Part shown: positions 17,527 through 26,730 of the stretch, piece after piece
Numbering within the stretch: the stretch's first letter is position 1
Layout of the letters: each line of letters begins with the position of its first letter
Assembly: GCA_019638275.1 (NCBI GenBank)
Contig: JAHBUC010000015.1
Location: 44,426-108,425, forward strand
DNA length: 64,000 nucleotides
Reading direction: 5' to 3'
Source of the DNA: Cyclobacteriaceae bacterium
Lineage (GTDB): Bacteria; Bacteroidota; Bacteroidia; Cytophagales; Cyclobacteriaceae
Program-made: the position numbers and the translations under genes
The notes under the pieces: generated by a model
The model's input: the letters and a program-made list of their open reading frames with translations, nothing else
What the model was told of the DNA's origin: nothing
Databases searched by the model: none

Positions 17527-20500
17527 TCAGTTCTCGACAATCACCAGTCTTTCGGTTTTGATGCCGTCTGGTGTTTTAAGTTGCATCACGTAGCTGCCGG
17601 TTGAAAGTTCAGTTAGATTTACTTTAATCGTGTGCTCCCCAGATGTGAGAATTCCAAGGTCTTGCTGCTTGACTTTGCGCCCCATTGCATCGGTTGATTC
17701 CAGTACTACAACACCTTGTCTTCCTAATGTGAATTTTAGCTGCGCATGATCCGTGGCGGGATTTGGAAATATGGTCAGGTCGTTTAGTTTATTTCTTGCA
17801 GACTCTATACCAGTTGGTGCCTGCTGAACCAGTATGTAGTTCACGGCACATCCCCAGGATGATACGGTTGCATTCGTATTTAACCTGTAACGAATGAGTA
17901 GTGTATCTCCTGTCTGAAAAGCATCCTGCATGTCAATAATATGAGACATAAGCATGGATTTGGTACCGGGAGCAGCATTATTAAAAGCATTTAGCCAGGA
18001 GGCATTGGCGCGGGCATCATACCCCTGTGTAAACGGTATCCAGTCTAGCCCATTTTTAGTTGCTTCCACTACAACAAAATCTTTGAAGTCCGGTGTACCA
18101 AATGCTGCTCCTTCTAGTCCGGGCTCAACAATGGCTATATCTTCATACTGAATGATGGCATCACTTTGAGCTACCCGAATTGGATGACGAATGAGCAGGA
18201 TATAGTTTTGATTTGGACTGTATGGATGATTTGTTTGTGGAATGCTCCGCTCTGCTGCTGAAGCATCAGAGAGCCTTTGAGAAACAAATCCACCAACTGT
18301 CAGGTCGGTGTATGAATTAAAGTATGTTCCATAGGCATCTTCAACGGTCAGGATGTCGAGCAGAGGTATTGAATAGTTTTTTGAGTGATAGGGTGACTCA
18401 CCTTTATAAGAAACCATCTTTATGTTTTTGTTTCCGGGAGCCAGGTTTCCGATTTCTACGATCAGCTCTGATGGTTCGATTTCTTTAATAGCGCCCAACA
18501 ACGTATTGCCATCATAGAAGTCAATCCGGTCGAAAGCTTCAACAGATTTTATTTTGAGAACAAGCTTTTCTTTGGGAGATGTACCATGAGCAAGTACTTC
18601 AGGCGGGGTTCCGGAAATCTGTGAGGCCTCAATAGTTGCCGTCCATATGCCGCGACCATGGGTAGCAATAACAACCTGATTATCCTGACCCTTCATGTCC
18701 CAAACCGATACACTAGGAAAGTCTTCTATTAATGACCAGCTCTGTCCATTGTCATGCGATTCTACTATCCCGATTTCAGTACCAGCCCATATAATATCTG
18801 GGTTATCTGGACGTACATACAGGCAGTACACGGCCACGTCCGGAAATCCATTTACACTTATATTGCCATTTCCAAAGCCGGAAATATCTTCCCAGGTTTG
18901 CCCCAGATCAGTTGTGCGCAATATTTTAGGATTACCCGCCTGTGAAAATAACACATAGGCTGTATTCGGTTCATGCGGATGTGAGGCTAGTTTGGTAATG
19001 CCTCCTGAAATTAATGGTGAGTTATTGGTTGGCGTAAAAGAAAGGCCGGCATTTATTGAGACATGAATACTTCTCTGTTCGTTCATTCCGCTTCCAGCCC
19101 AAACAATGTTTGCGTTAGCTCTTGAAACTTCAACATCCATTAAAGAGGTAGAAGACCCCCACTTCTGAGTAATGGGTGTTAACGTCCAGTTCTCTCCAAA
19201 ATTTGAGGAATAGAAAACCCCTGCTGATGATAAAGTGTATATCCTGTCGGGGTTATCACGTGAGTTTGCCAGTTTAGAAATAAAGGGATGGTTACCTGAA
19301 AGCCCAGCGGTAGCGTTTGTCCACGAGGCTCCGCCATCCGTTGATCTTCTGAAGTTATTTCCCTGGGAGCCTCCGATTATCTTTTTGTCATCCAGGTTAT
19401 TCCAGAGTACTTCAAAGCCATCACCACCTATGTTGAAGATGTAATTTGTGGAACTTGTAGCGGATTGATTGGCTGGAGATTTCCATGTGCCGTTATCCTG
19501 CATACCGCCAATGTATTCATCAAAACCTGGTCGCTTGTCAGCGCCATAAAACTGACTGGTATTATAGGTTCTGCCGCGCATTGACCAATCACCACCGTTA
19601 ATACCTGGTAAGGATGACGTATTGGAAATAAAAACACCGCCATCGTTAGCATTCAAAATTTTATAGGTATTGCTTGTCATGGGTATCATGATCAGGTTGT
19701 GATGATCCGGATGCATATCCGTGCCATAATTGGTAAATCTGTTTTTACTATCAAACTGACCATAGGCATCGGAGACCGTGACAGTGGTAGCATTGCGTGG
19801 GTTGCTAACCACAATTTTAAACTTGACATCCGGAAGCGTGGCCGGGTTCCAGGTTCCACTCGCTAAGGTTGGCCAAAAGAAGTACATTCTATCAACTGTA
19901 TGTCCACCATTAACCATTAACCCTGTTGCAGGTGTCTCCTGATAAGTGAGATAATGAATGAAAATATACTCGCGGGCAGTGAGCAGTTGCTCATCATTCT
20001 CCGCGCGCACATTTAAGTTAAACTGACCATCGCGTTGTTGATCACGAAACGAGACCATTAATTGACGCACATCATTTCCCTGCGCATCCACCTCCCATAC
20101 TTCAAACGGGACCTGAACATAATTTTGATAGCTGTATTCACTATCGGGAATACCTGCGCCTCCATCTCCTGCTGTACCTCCATTTGGTGGCACAGTAAAT
20201 CTATGTGCCAGTTGTGACTGCCCATTCCCAAATCTAACTTCAACTGATTTGTTTGTTCCGGAGCCCACTTCCAATCTACCACCATATTGTGTGGCGGAGA
20301 AATTGACAAGTGACAGGAATCCAGTTTCATCCTGAACGCCATACGAGGTTGTGGTAGAAGAGCCACTGAGTTGGGACCGGAATAAATTCACACCACCATA
20401 GTAGACAATGTCGGCATTAAAAGGATCGCAAGCTATCGTATTATCGTACCAGCCTTGCCCACCAAGAAAGTCAACGTTTTGATTGTTAAAGGTTACATTA

Positions 20501-21522
20501 ACAGGAACCCAAAGATTGCCAGCATCCTCTGAAACATACAAATCCGATCCGGTACCTGAAAAATTTCCCTGAACAGAGGCAAATACTCTATTCGTTTTTA
20601 TGGGGGAGATAGCAATCTCCACACGGCCGGCACCAGTAGATCCGACAGATGGAGTAAGGCCGGTTGTTGATAATGTCCAGGTGATTCCGGCATCAACAGA
20701 CTTAATCACACCAACAAAACGTTCGGTTGCGTATTGGATGTTAAAATTTCCGGGTGTGGCTTTTAGGTCCTGTATAAGTGTGCGGTTGGATACTTTTGAC
20801 CAATTATTTCCACCATCTGTGGTACGGTAAATTCCAGTGTTGGTAGCTACAATAACGATGTCTGTATTTCCGGGATCAACGATGGCGCGATTAACATCAC
20901 CAAAGTTACTGGTAGCTGGTAGGTAACTCCAGGCCTGTCCGCGATTTATCGACTTGAACATACCATTGCCACTAATGCCATCAATATTTCCAAATCCCTC
21001 ACCCGTTCCCAAATAAATAATATCATGATTCGATTCGGCCATGGCCAATACAGTTGTTGCCAGGTTGGGAAGATCGGGCGTAATCAATGTCCAGTTTATT
21101 CCACCATTCGTTGTCTTCCACACGCCTCCGCCAACAGAGCCCGCATACCAGGTGTTTTTTGCCGGATCATCCGGGTCGACAATCAGTCCTCTTGTACGTC
21201 CTGGAACATTGTTTGGTCCACGTTCTATCCACTCTACAACACCATTTGATTGCATTCTTCCAGATCGCTTACGCGCAACTGCCGAAGCTTTGGCATTTTC
21301 ATATTCACGAACACGAAAACCGGGAGCATATCCATGTGTTTCTGCACCATCAGGAGTTCGGATATTTTTTTGAAATGCAAAAAATTCCTCAGGGCCGTTA
21401 AAGTTTTGTTCAGTATATGTTTCGACTGAATGCTGGCTAGGATCAACCGGGTTTTGTTGAACCGCCCACAGAATTATAAGACAATAAAAGGCAGTCAGGA
21501 ACACTAAAAATCTTAATCTCAT
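17527..21522 (-). CDS. T9SS-secreted sialidase/VPS10-like beta-propeller protein
   Basis: A 1331-residue exported protein with an N-terminal signal anchor, then many BNR/Asp-box-like repeats such as GGGVWKTTNGGINW, GIYRTTDGGNNW and FRRSTDGGASW. These form the ten-bladed propeller of the sortilin/VPS10 and glycosyl-hydrolase-74-like group (residues ~100-960). A beta-sandwich insert lies around 430-600. The C-terminal ~80 residues (LTIFPNPATD... to TERLVIVEN) are a type A T9SS sorting domain, so it is secreted or bound at the cell surface. No catalytic assignment is possible. It is followed by a lipoprotein gene two bases upstream, probably cotranscribed. Confidence 0.88.
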   Translation of the reverse strand: MRLRFLVFLTAFYCLIILWAVQQNPVDPSQHSVETYTEQNFNGPEEFFAFQKNIRTPDGAETHGYAPGFRVREYENAKASAVARKRSGRMQSNGVVEWIERGPNNVPGRTRGLIVDPDDPAKNTWYAGSVGGGVWKTTNGGINWTLITPDLPNLATTVLAMAESNHDIIYLGTGEGFGNIDGISGNGMFKSINRGQAWSYLPATSNFGDVNRAIVDPGNTDIVIVATNTGIYRTTDGGNNWSKVSNRTLIQDLKATPGNFNIQYATERFVGVIKSVDAGITWTLSTTGLTPSVGSTGAGRVEIAISPIKTNRVFASVQGNFSGTGSDLYVSEDAGNLWVPVNVTFNNQNVDFLGGQGWYDNTIACDPFNADIVYYGGVNLFRSQLSGSSTTTSYGVQDETGFLSLVNFSATQYGGRLEVGSGTNKSVEVRFGNGQSQLAHRFTVPPNGGTAGDGGAGIPDSEYSYQNYVQVPFEVWEVDAQGNDVRQLMVSFRDQQRDGQFNLNVRAENDEQLLTAREYIFIHYLTYQETPATGLMVNGGHTVDRMYFFWPTLASGTWNPATLPDVKFKIVVSNPRNATTVTVSDAYGQFDSKNRFTNYGTDMHPDHHNLIMIPMTSNTYKILNANDGGVFISNTSSLPGINGGDWSMRGRTYNTSQFYGADKRPGFDEYIGGMQDNGTWKSPANQSATSSTNYIFNIGGDGFEVLWNNLDDKKIIGGSQGNNFRRSTDGGASWTNATAGLSGNHPFISKLANSRDNPDRIYTLSSAGVFYSSNFGENWTLTPITQKWGSSTSLMDVEVSRANANIVWAGSGMNEQRSIHVSINAGLSFTPTNNSPLISGGITKLASHPHEPNTAYVLFSQAGNPKILRTTDLGQTWEDISGFGNGNISVNGFPDVAVYCLYVRPDNPDIIWAGTEIGIVESHDNGQSWSLIEDFPSVSVWDMKGQDNQVVIATHGRGIWTATIEASQISGTPPEVLAHGTSPKEKLVLKIKSVEAFDRIDFYDGNTLLGAIKEIEPSELIVEIGNLAPGNKNIKMVSYKGESPYHSKNYSIPLLDILTVEDAYGTYFNSYTDLTVGGFVSQRLSDASAAERSIPQTNHPYSPNQNYILLIRHPIRVAQSDAIIQYEDIAIVEPGLEGAAFGTPDFKDFVVVEATKNGLDWIPFTQGYDARANASWLNAFNNAAPGTKSMLMSHIIDMQDAFQTGDTLLIRYRLNTNATVSSWGCAVNYILVQQAPTGIESARNKLNDLTIFPNPATDHAQLKFTLGRQGVVVLESTDAMGRKVKQQDLGILTSGEHTIKVNLTELSTGSYVMQLKTPDGIKTERLVIVEN

Positions 21523-21524
21523 AC

Positions 21525-21920
21525 TTATTGTTTTGGTAGTGCAATACTAATAATCTTTTTGTAGTGGGAAAGGTCCTCGTCAGCTTCTATAATTCCGGGA
21601 AGACTTAATACTTCCAGCGCGGTATCAGAATGCCACTTGACATGTCCCGGTAAAAATGAATTTTCGTAAATGATGGTATTCTTCGCAACATCAACTACGA
21701 TAAATTTCAGTGCAATTTTATCGTCTGTTTCGGTTAAATTCTGAATGTATAGACTAAAATTCCCTTTAGAATTTGTTTCCTGAGTAAAGTTTGGGCCAAG
21801 TTTTTCTTGTATCAGGCTATTGATTTGTTCAGGTTTTACCTTGCGTGAAGATGAGCAGGAGCCTGATAAATTAAACACACCAATGCAGGCGGTTAGGAGT
21901 AAAACTTTATTCACATACAT
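21525..21920 (-). CDS. Small lipoprotein of unknown function
   Basis: A 131-residue protein with a lipoprotein signal ending LSGSC (Cys at about 22). The mature part looks like one beta-rich domain (FSLYIQNLTETDDKIALKFI). It lies two bases before the large T9SS propeller gene on the same strand, so it may be made together with it. I do not recognise a family. Confidence 0.7.
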   Translation of the reverse strand: MYVNKVLLLTACIGVFNLSGSCSSSRKVKPEQINSLIQEKLGPNFTQETNSKGNFSLYIQNLTETDDKIALKFIVVDVAKNTIIYENSFLPGHVKWHSDTALEVLSLPGIIEADEDLSHYKKIISIALPKQ

Positions 21921-21944
21921 TTTTCAAATGTACCGAATTGCGCC

Positions 21945-23204
21945 TTAAGTTTTTTGCTTTTTCTTCTTCGCAGCAGGGAACAAAACGTTGTTGAGAATAA
22001 GTCGGTAGCCCGGTGAATTTGGATGCTGATTGAGATCGGTAGGCTCTTCACCTACCTGGTGTTGGTAATCTTCCGGATCATGACCACCGTAAAATGTCCA
22101 GAAGCCTTTGCCGAGAACGCCATGTAAGTATTTGGCTTCTTTGATGTCTTTGTTTTCTCCCATAATCACCACATCGGGTTTAATGAGGTGCTTTTTGAAT
22201 CCGGTAGTTTGCCCAAAAAAACCTTTTAGTACCCGGGTGTGATTTTGCGTGAGCATGGTAGGGATAGGATCCCACTTGGCTGAAAATTCAAATATGGAGA
22301 AGTAATCATTTGCCTGACGCAAGCCACGTTCATTCGGTGGATTATCTATGTCTGAAAATTCATATTGGTATGGATCCTTAACCAACCTGAAATTGGTGAA
22401 GGCAAGGGTTTTTTCATAATCTATTTTCTCCTGCGCATGCGGGTCGGCACCATCTCCATCAAACATCCGCTCACAGATATCCACACCTTCGGCAGCAAGG
22501 GCAATATCATAACTATCAGTAGCGGAGCACATGGCAAACATAAAGCCGCCACCAGCAACAAATTCTTTAATGCGTTTTGCTACTGCCAGCTTAAGTTGTG
22601 ATACTTTGTTAAAGCCATTTCTACGGGCCGTTTCTTCAGCTTCCTTTTGGGCTTCTATATACCAGGGCATGTTGCTAAAGGAACCGTAAAACTTTCCATA
22701 CTGACCGCTGAAATCTTCGTGATGCAAATGAAGCCAATCGTAGCGGGGCAGTGCACCGGCCAGAATTTCATCATCATACACTACATCGTAAGGTATTTCT
22801 GCGTAGGTCAACACCAAGGTTACGGCATCGTCCCATGGTTGTGCGGTTTTGGGTGAGTATACGGCCATGCGCGGGTACTTTTCCAGTTTCATGATGTCGT
22901 AGTTTACAGCGGGACTGGAAATTTCTGAGATAACCTGGTTAGCCTGAGCATCGGAAATAACTTCATAGCTTACCCCACGGATAACCAATTCATTTTGGAT
23001 GGCCGGATGGAATTTAACCATGAAGCTACCGCCCCGGTAATTCAGTAACCAGTCTACCTCGGTTTCGCTTCGTAAAATCCAATAGGCTATACCGTAGGCT
23101 TTCAGGTGGTTGGCCTGCTTCTCATCCATAGGAATGAACAGGTAATTTCCCTTAACCCACACTGAAACGATCAGCAGCGCAAACAATAAAATCCCCCTCA
23201 CCAT
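21945..23204 (-). CDS. Exported conserved protein with an amidotransferase-like fold (often labelled asparagine synthetase B)
   Basis: A 419-residue protein with an N-terminal signal peptide and a Lys-rich C-terminal tail (KKKKQKT). Internal segments such as WDDAVTLVLTYAEIPYDVVYDDEI and EFVAGGGFMFAMCSATDSYD look like a Rossmann/class I glutamine-amidotransferase-type fold. Such proteins are often named asparagine synthetase B in Bacteroidetes, but neither the Cys2 glutaminase nor the ATP-PPase SGGxDS motif of AsnB is present, so that name is probably wrong. Export by signal peptide also argues against a biosynthetic enzyme. Function is unknown. Confidence 0.7.
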   Translation of the reverse strand: MVRGILLFALLIVSVWVKGNYLFIPMDEKQANHLKAYGIAYWILRSETEVDWLLNYRGGSFMVKFHPAIQNELVIRGVSYEVISDAQANQVISEISSPAVNYDIMKLEKYPRMAVYSPKTAQPWDDAVTLVLTYAEIPYDVVYDDEILAGALPRYDWLHLHHEDFSGQYGKFYGSFSNMPWYIEAQKEAEETARRNGFNKVSQLKLAVAKRIKEFVAGGGFMFAMCSATDSYDIALAAEGVDICERMFDGDGADPHAQEKIDYEKTLAFTNFRLVKDPYQYEFSDIDNPPNERGLRQANDYFSIFEFSAKWDPIPTMLTQNHTRVLKGFFGQTTGFKKHLIKPDVVIMGENKDIKEAKYLHGVLGKGFWTFYGGHDPEDYQHQVGEEPTDLNQHPNSPGYRLILNNVLFPAAKKKKQKT

Positions 23205-23332
23205 AACAAAATCATTGAATTAACAGGTAGTACCACTTCAAAGTTAGGCAAATGCCTTTATGAATAAAAAAATCGTATATCGTGTAACTTTTCCGCTCTA
23301 TAATCAACGTATTGGCAGAGTAAACTGGTTTC

Positions 23333-24568
23333 ATGAATGTTATAGAAAATATGCGGGAGGGGTTGCGTTCGGTGCAGGCAAACCTGCTTCGATCCGTACT
23401 TACCGCCCTTATTGTAGCCATCGGCATTACCGCACTTGTTGGGGCGCTTACTGCGGTTGATGGTGTAGAGCGTTCAATCAATGAGAGTTTGTCTTCTTTA
23501 GGAGCCAATACGTTTGATATTACGTCTAAAACCAATCGCGGTGGCCGAACAGAGGGTGTTTCAGAAAAGCGATATCCAAACCTTACATTTCGTGAGGTTA
23601 GCCAGTTTACCAGTCAATTCAACTTTCCGGCCACTGTCAGTCTCTCCGCAAACTTAACCGGGATAGCCGAAGTAAAGCGGCTTTCAAAAAAGACAAATCC
23701 GAATATTCAGATTGTAGGTTCAAATGAGAATTATCTGGCCATTAAGGGGCTTAACCTTAATTCGGGTAGAAATTTTTCGGTTATGGAAGTGGAGTATGGT
23801 ACGCATGTGGCGGTTATTGGGTATAAAATTTACACCGCCTTATTCAGAGAAAATGAAAATCCTATCGGGGAGAAAATTTCTTTTTTAGGAGTTCAGTTTA
23901 AAGTAATTGGCGTAATTGAAGAAAAAGGGCAATCGCTGGAAGGCAATTATGATAACATGGTTTTGGTGCCCATACGCGTTGCCAACCAAATGGCGAAGGG
24001 TAGAAGCTTGTGGTACAGACTCACTGTGGGTATTGATGACATCAACAACGTTGACAATGCCATGGGCGAGGCAACCGGTTTAATGCGCAGGATAAGGCAA
24101 GACAGGGTGGGGAATGAAAACTCTTTTGAGCTTGAACGAAGTGTTTCGCTTGCAGAGCGAACCGCACAGATGGCAAGTTACGTTCGTACAGCTGGATTTT
24201 TAATTGGCTTTGTAACGTTGCTTGGTTCTTCTATAGCCTTAATGAACATCATGCTTGTTTCCGTAACTGAACGCACGCGTGAAATTGGAGTGCGCAAAGC
24301 ATTAGGGGCTACGCCTCTTCGCATTCGTCAGCAATTTGTAACCGAAGCTATTGTTGTATGTCTGCTGGGCGGAGCGTTGGGTATTTTGCTCGGGATTCTT
24401 ATCGGTAACCTGGGCGCAAGATTCCTGGGCATGGAAAGTTACATTGTTCCATGGGTGTGGATTTTCTTTGGCTTGTTTGTATGCGTTTTTGTTGGTCTGC
24501 TGTCAGGTTACTACCCGGCACACAAAGCCTCCAAGCTTGATCCAATTGAATCCCTCCGTTTCGAGTAG
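23333..24568 (+). CDS. MacB/FtsX-type ABC transporter permease
   Basis: A 411-residue inner-membrane protein. TM1 is at about 18-40, a periplasmic MacB_PCD domain covers about 45-280, and three TM segments follow (about 290-400). The cytoplasmic motif SVTERTREIGVRKALGATPLRIRQQF after TM2 is the hallmark of this family, where it contacts the ATPase. The ABC ATPase is not next to it. Substrates of the family range from lipoproteins to macrolides and peptides. Confidence 0.92.
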   Translation: MNVIENMREGLRSVQANLLRSVLTALIVAIGITALVGALTAVDGVERSINESLSSLGANTFDITSKTNRGGRTEGVSEKRYPNLTFREVSQFTSQFNFPATVSLSANLTGIAEVKRLSKKTNPNIQIVGSNENYLAIKGLNLNSGRNFSVMEVEYGTHVAVIGYKIYTALFRENENPIGEKISFLGVQFKVIGVIEEKGQSLEGNYDNMVLVPIRVANQMAKGRSLWYRLTVGIDDINNVDNAMGEATGLMRRIRQDRVGNENSFELERSVSLAERTAQMASYVRTAGFLIGFVTLLGSSIALMNIMLVSVTERTREIGVRKALGATPLRIRQQFVTEAIVVCLLGGALGILLGILIGNLGARFLGMESYIVPWVWIFFGLFVCVFVGLLSGYYPAHKASKLDPIESLRFE

Positions 24569-24574
24569 GTTGAC

Positions 24575-24985
24575 TTAAGCCAACTCAGCTTTTAACGAAA
24601 TATTGGTATTCAGCAATTTCGAAATCGGGCAATTCACTTTTGCGTTTTCAGCACACTCCATAAACTGCTCTTTGGAAATACCTGTAATAGATGCTTTAAG
24701 CTCCAGGTCAGCATTTGTTATAGCTCCGCTTTCAAGCGTAATGGTGCATGTAGTGGATAGTTCGGTTGGTGTAAAGCCCGCTTCACCCAATACAAAACTC
24801 AATTTCATGGAAAAGCAACCAGCATGTGCAGCGGCAATCAATTCTTCTGGGTTGGTACCCACACCTTCCTCAAATCTTGACCCGAAGGAATATTGGGTTT
24901 TGTTGAGTACGGTGCTTTGTGTGCTTAAGTGACCTTTTCCTTCTTTACCGGAACCTTGCCAAACGGCTGTTGCTTTGCGTTTCAT
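24575..24985 (-). CDS. OsmC-family peroxiredoxin
   Basis: A 136-residue OsmC/Ohr-fold protein. The two redox Cys residues lie in AAHAGCFSMKLSF (about 57) and AKVNCPISKLL (about 121), as in OsmC thiol peroxidases that reduce organic hydroperoxides. Its stop is six bases from the stop of the convergent permease gene. Confidence 0.93.
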   Translation of the reverse strand: MKRKATAVWQGSGKEGKGHLSTQSTVLNKTQYSFGSRFEEGVGTNPEELIAAAHAGCFSMKLSFVLGEAGFTPTELSTTCTITLESGAITNADLELKASITGISKEQFMECAENAKVNCPISKLLNTNISLKAELA

Positions 24986-25091
24986 ACACGTGGGATTTAG
25001 TTAGTGAGTTCTATTGACGAAACTAACTTTTCTTGACTTACAAAACCAGATTTTGTAGGCAAAAGTATTTTACTTTGCCTATAGATCTGTA

Positions 25092-25178
25092 GGAGAGATG
25101 CCAGAGTGGTTGAATGGGACGGTCTCGAAAACCGTTGTGCGGGTAACCGTACCGAGGGTTCGAATCCCTCTCTCTCCG
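25092..25178 (+). tRNA. tRNA-Ser (CGA)
   Basis: An 87-base cloverleaf. The acceptor stem is GGAGAGA paired with TCTCTCC, followed by discriminator G. The anticodon loop CTCGAAA gives anticodon CGA (codon UCG). A long variable arm is present (GTGCGGGTAACCGTAC region), as expected for serine tRNA. The T arm is GAGGG-TTCGAAT-CCCTC. CCA is not encoded. It lies at the edge of the pectin locus. Confidence 0.96.
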
Positions 25179-25292
25179 CTTATGAGCGGGATTACAACAG
25201 AAGTACATATCCAAATACCAGTTATGGTAATGGACTTTAGTAATTGCAAAGAGCCGGACTTAACAAGTGAGAATGCCACAGGGTAATTCAGT

Positions 25293-26708
25293 TTATTTTT
25301 GATTACCCAATAACTGCTCCATTTCAGCAACTACAAGTGTTGTCAGGCCATCAATTTTCGTTAAGTCCTGATCCCAAAATGATACATTGGATAAAAAACT
25401 GACAGCAACTGCTTCAGTAGTCGGGCTATTCCAGGCAGTTGTAGCAAAGTTCAGAACATCGGGCGAATCGTTGAGAGGGATGGGCGTATTGTTCCAGTTG
25501 CCTTTATAAAAGCAAATCAACGCAGCCAGGGAATGGATCAGTTTTTTCGGCAAGCTCTTTTTGCGTTTCATGTATTCCAATACGGAAGGCAACACCCGCA
25601 CTTTATATTTTGAGATTGAGTTAAGCGCTATGGTAATCAACTCATGCTTGATGAACGGATTTTGAAAACGTTCAATGACATCATGCGCGAATTGTTTTAA
25701 TTCACTATCGGGCAAATCCAGCGTAGGAATAATCTCTTCGAAGATTGCTTCACGAATGAATTTTCCGATGTAGTGATCATCAACCGCTTCACGTACCGTA
25801 CGCAAACCATGCAGGTATGCTACCGGTACCATCGCTGTATGCGCTCCATTTAATATGCGTACCTTACGTGTACGGTAAGGCGATTGATCGGTGACAAATT
25901 TTACATCCAGACCAGCCTTTTCTGCGGGTAACTTTTGTTTCAATGCTTCAGGCCCTTCTATTACCCATAGGTGAAAGGGTTCTGCGGTTACAACCAGGTT
26001 ATCTGCATAACCAAGTTGTTGTTGAATCTCATCAATGGTCTCTTTGGGAAAGCCGGGAACAATGCGATCAACCAACGTATTGCAAAACGTTGTATGGGTT
26101 TCAATCCATTGCCTGAACTCATGCGGCAAGCGCCAAAGTTGTATGTATTGCAGGATGACTTTTTTTAGCTCCAAACCATTTTTATCGATCAGCTCGCACG
26201 GAATAATGGTGAGTGCCTTTTCCGGGTTGCCTTGAAAAAACCGAAACCGGTGATGCAGTAGCAGGGTTAGTTTTCCGGGAAAGCTTTTGGGGAGTGTTTG
26301 AAGGGAACCATCACTTTCATCAAAGGCTATTCCTGCCTCGGTGGTGTTGGAAATAACAAATTCCAGATCGGGGTTTTCTGCTGCTTTCAAAAAACCATTG
26401 AAATCTTCAAACGGATTGATTACATCGGTAACACAGGTAATCAGTCTTGTTTCGAAAAATGATTTCCCGTTTTTGATTCCGTTCAACACAACATGGTACA
26501 AGCCTTTTTGTTCATTAATGAGATTGCCCATGCCACCTGCAAGTGGTTGAATGATTTGTACCGAACCATTAAACCCGGCACGCTCGTTCATCAGGTCCAC
26601 CATCCAATCAACAAATGCACGCAAAAAATTTCCTTCTCCAAATTGCAATACCTTAACGGGATGCTGCTGCTCAACACCAGCATTTAGCCTGTTTAATTTT
26701 TTCAACAT
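25293..26708 (-). CDS. uxaB: Tagaturonate reductase
   Basis: UxaB reduces D-tagaturonate to D-altronate with NADH in galacturonate catabolism. The 471-residue protein belongs to the long-chain mannitol dehydrogenase family: N-terminal nucleotide-binding strand VLQFGEGNFLRAF and the catalytic helix segment KVRILNGAHTAM, with the expected Lys, Asn and His. It is the last gene of the kduI-kduD-lacI-uxaC-uxaB operon, 22 bases after uxaC. Fructuronate reductase (UxuB) is a close relative, but the neighbouring uxaC and pectin genes favour UxaB. Confidence 0.9.
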   Translation of the reverse strand: MLKKLNRLNAGVEQQHPVKVLQFGEGNFLRAFVDWMVDLMNERAGFNGSVQIIQPLAGGMGNLINEQKGLYHVVLNGIKNGKSFFETRLITCVTDVINPFEDFNGFLKAAENPDLEFVISNTTEAGIAFDESDGSLQTLPKSFPGKLTLLLHHRFRFFQGNPEKALTIIPCELIDKNGLELKKVILQYIQLWRLPHEFRQWIETHTTFCNTLVDRIVPGFPKETIDEIQQQLGYADNLVVTAEPFHLWVIEGPEALKQKLPAEKAGLDVKFVTDQSPYRTRKVRILNGAHTAMVPVAYLHGLRTVREAVDDHYIGKFIREAIFEEIIPTLDLPDSELKQFAHDVIERFQNPFIKHELITIALNSISKYKVRVLPSVLEYMKRKKSLPKKLIHSLAALICFYKGNWNNTPIPLNDSPDVLNFATTAWNSPTTEAVAVSFLSNVSFWDQDLTKIDGLTTLVVAEMEQLLGNQK

Positions 26709-26730
26709 CTCAGTGTGTTAGAATCCGTAC

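Noticed and set aside
25092..25178. tRNA-Ser as an integration site for the pectin locus
   Set aside because: No copy of the tRNA 3' end was found by eye downstream and no integrase is present; position alone is weak evidence.
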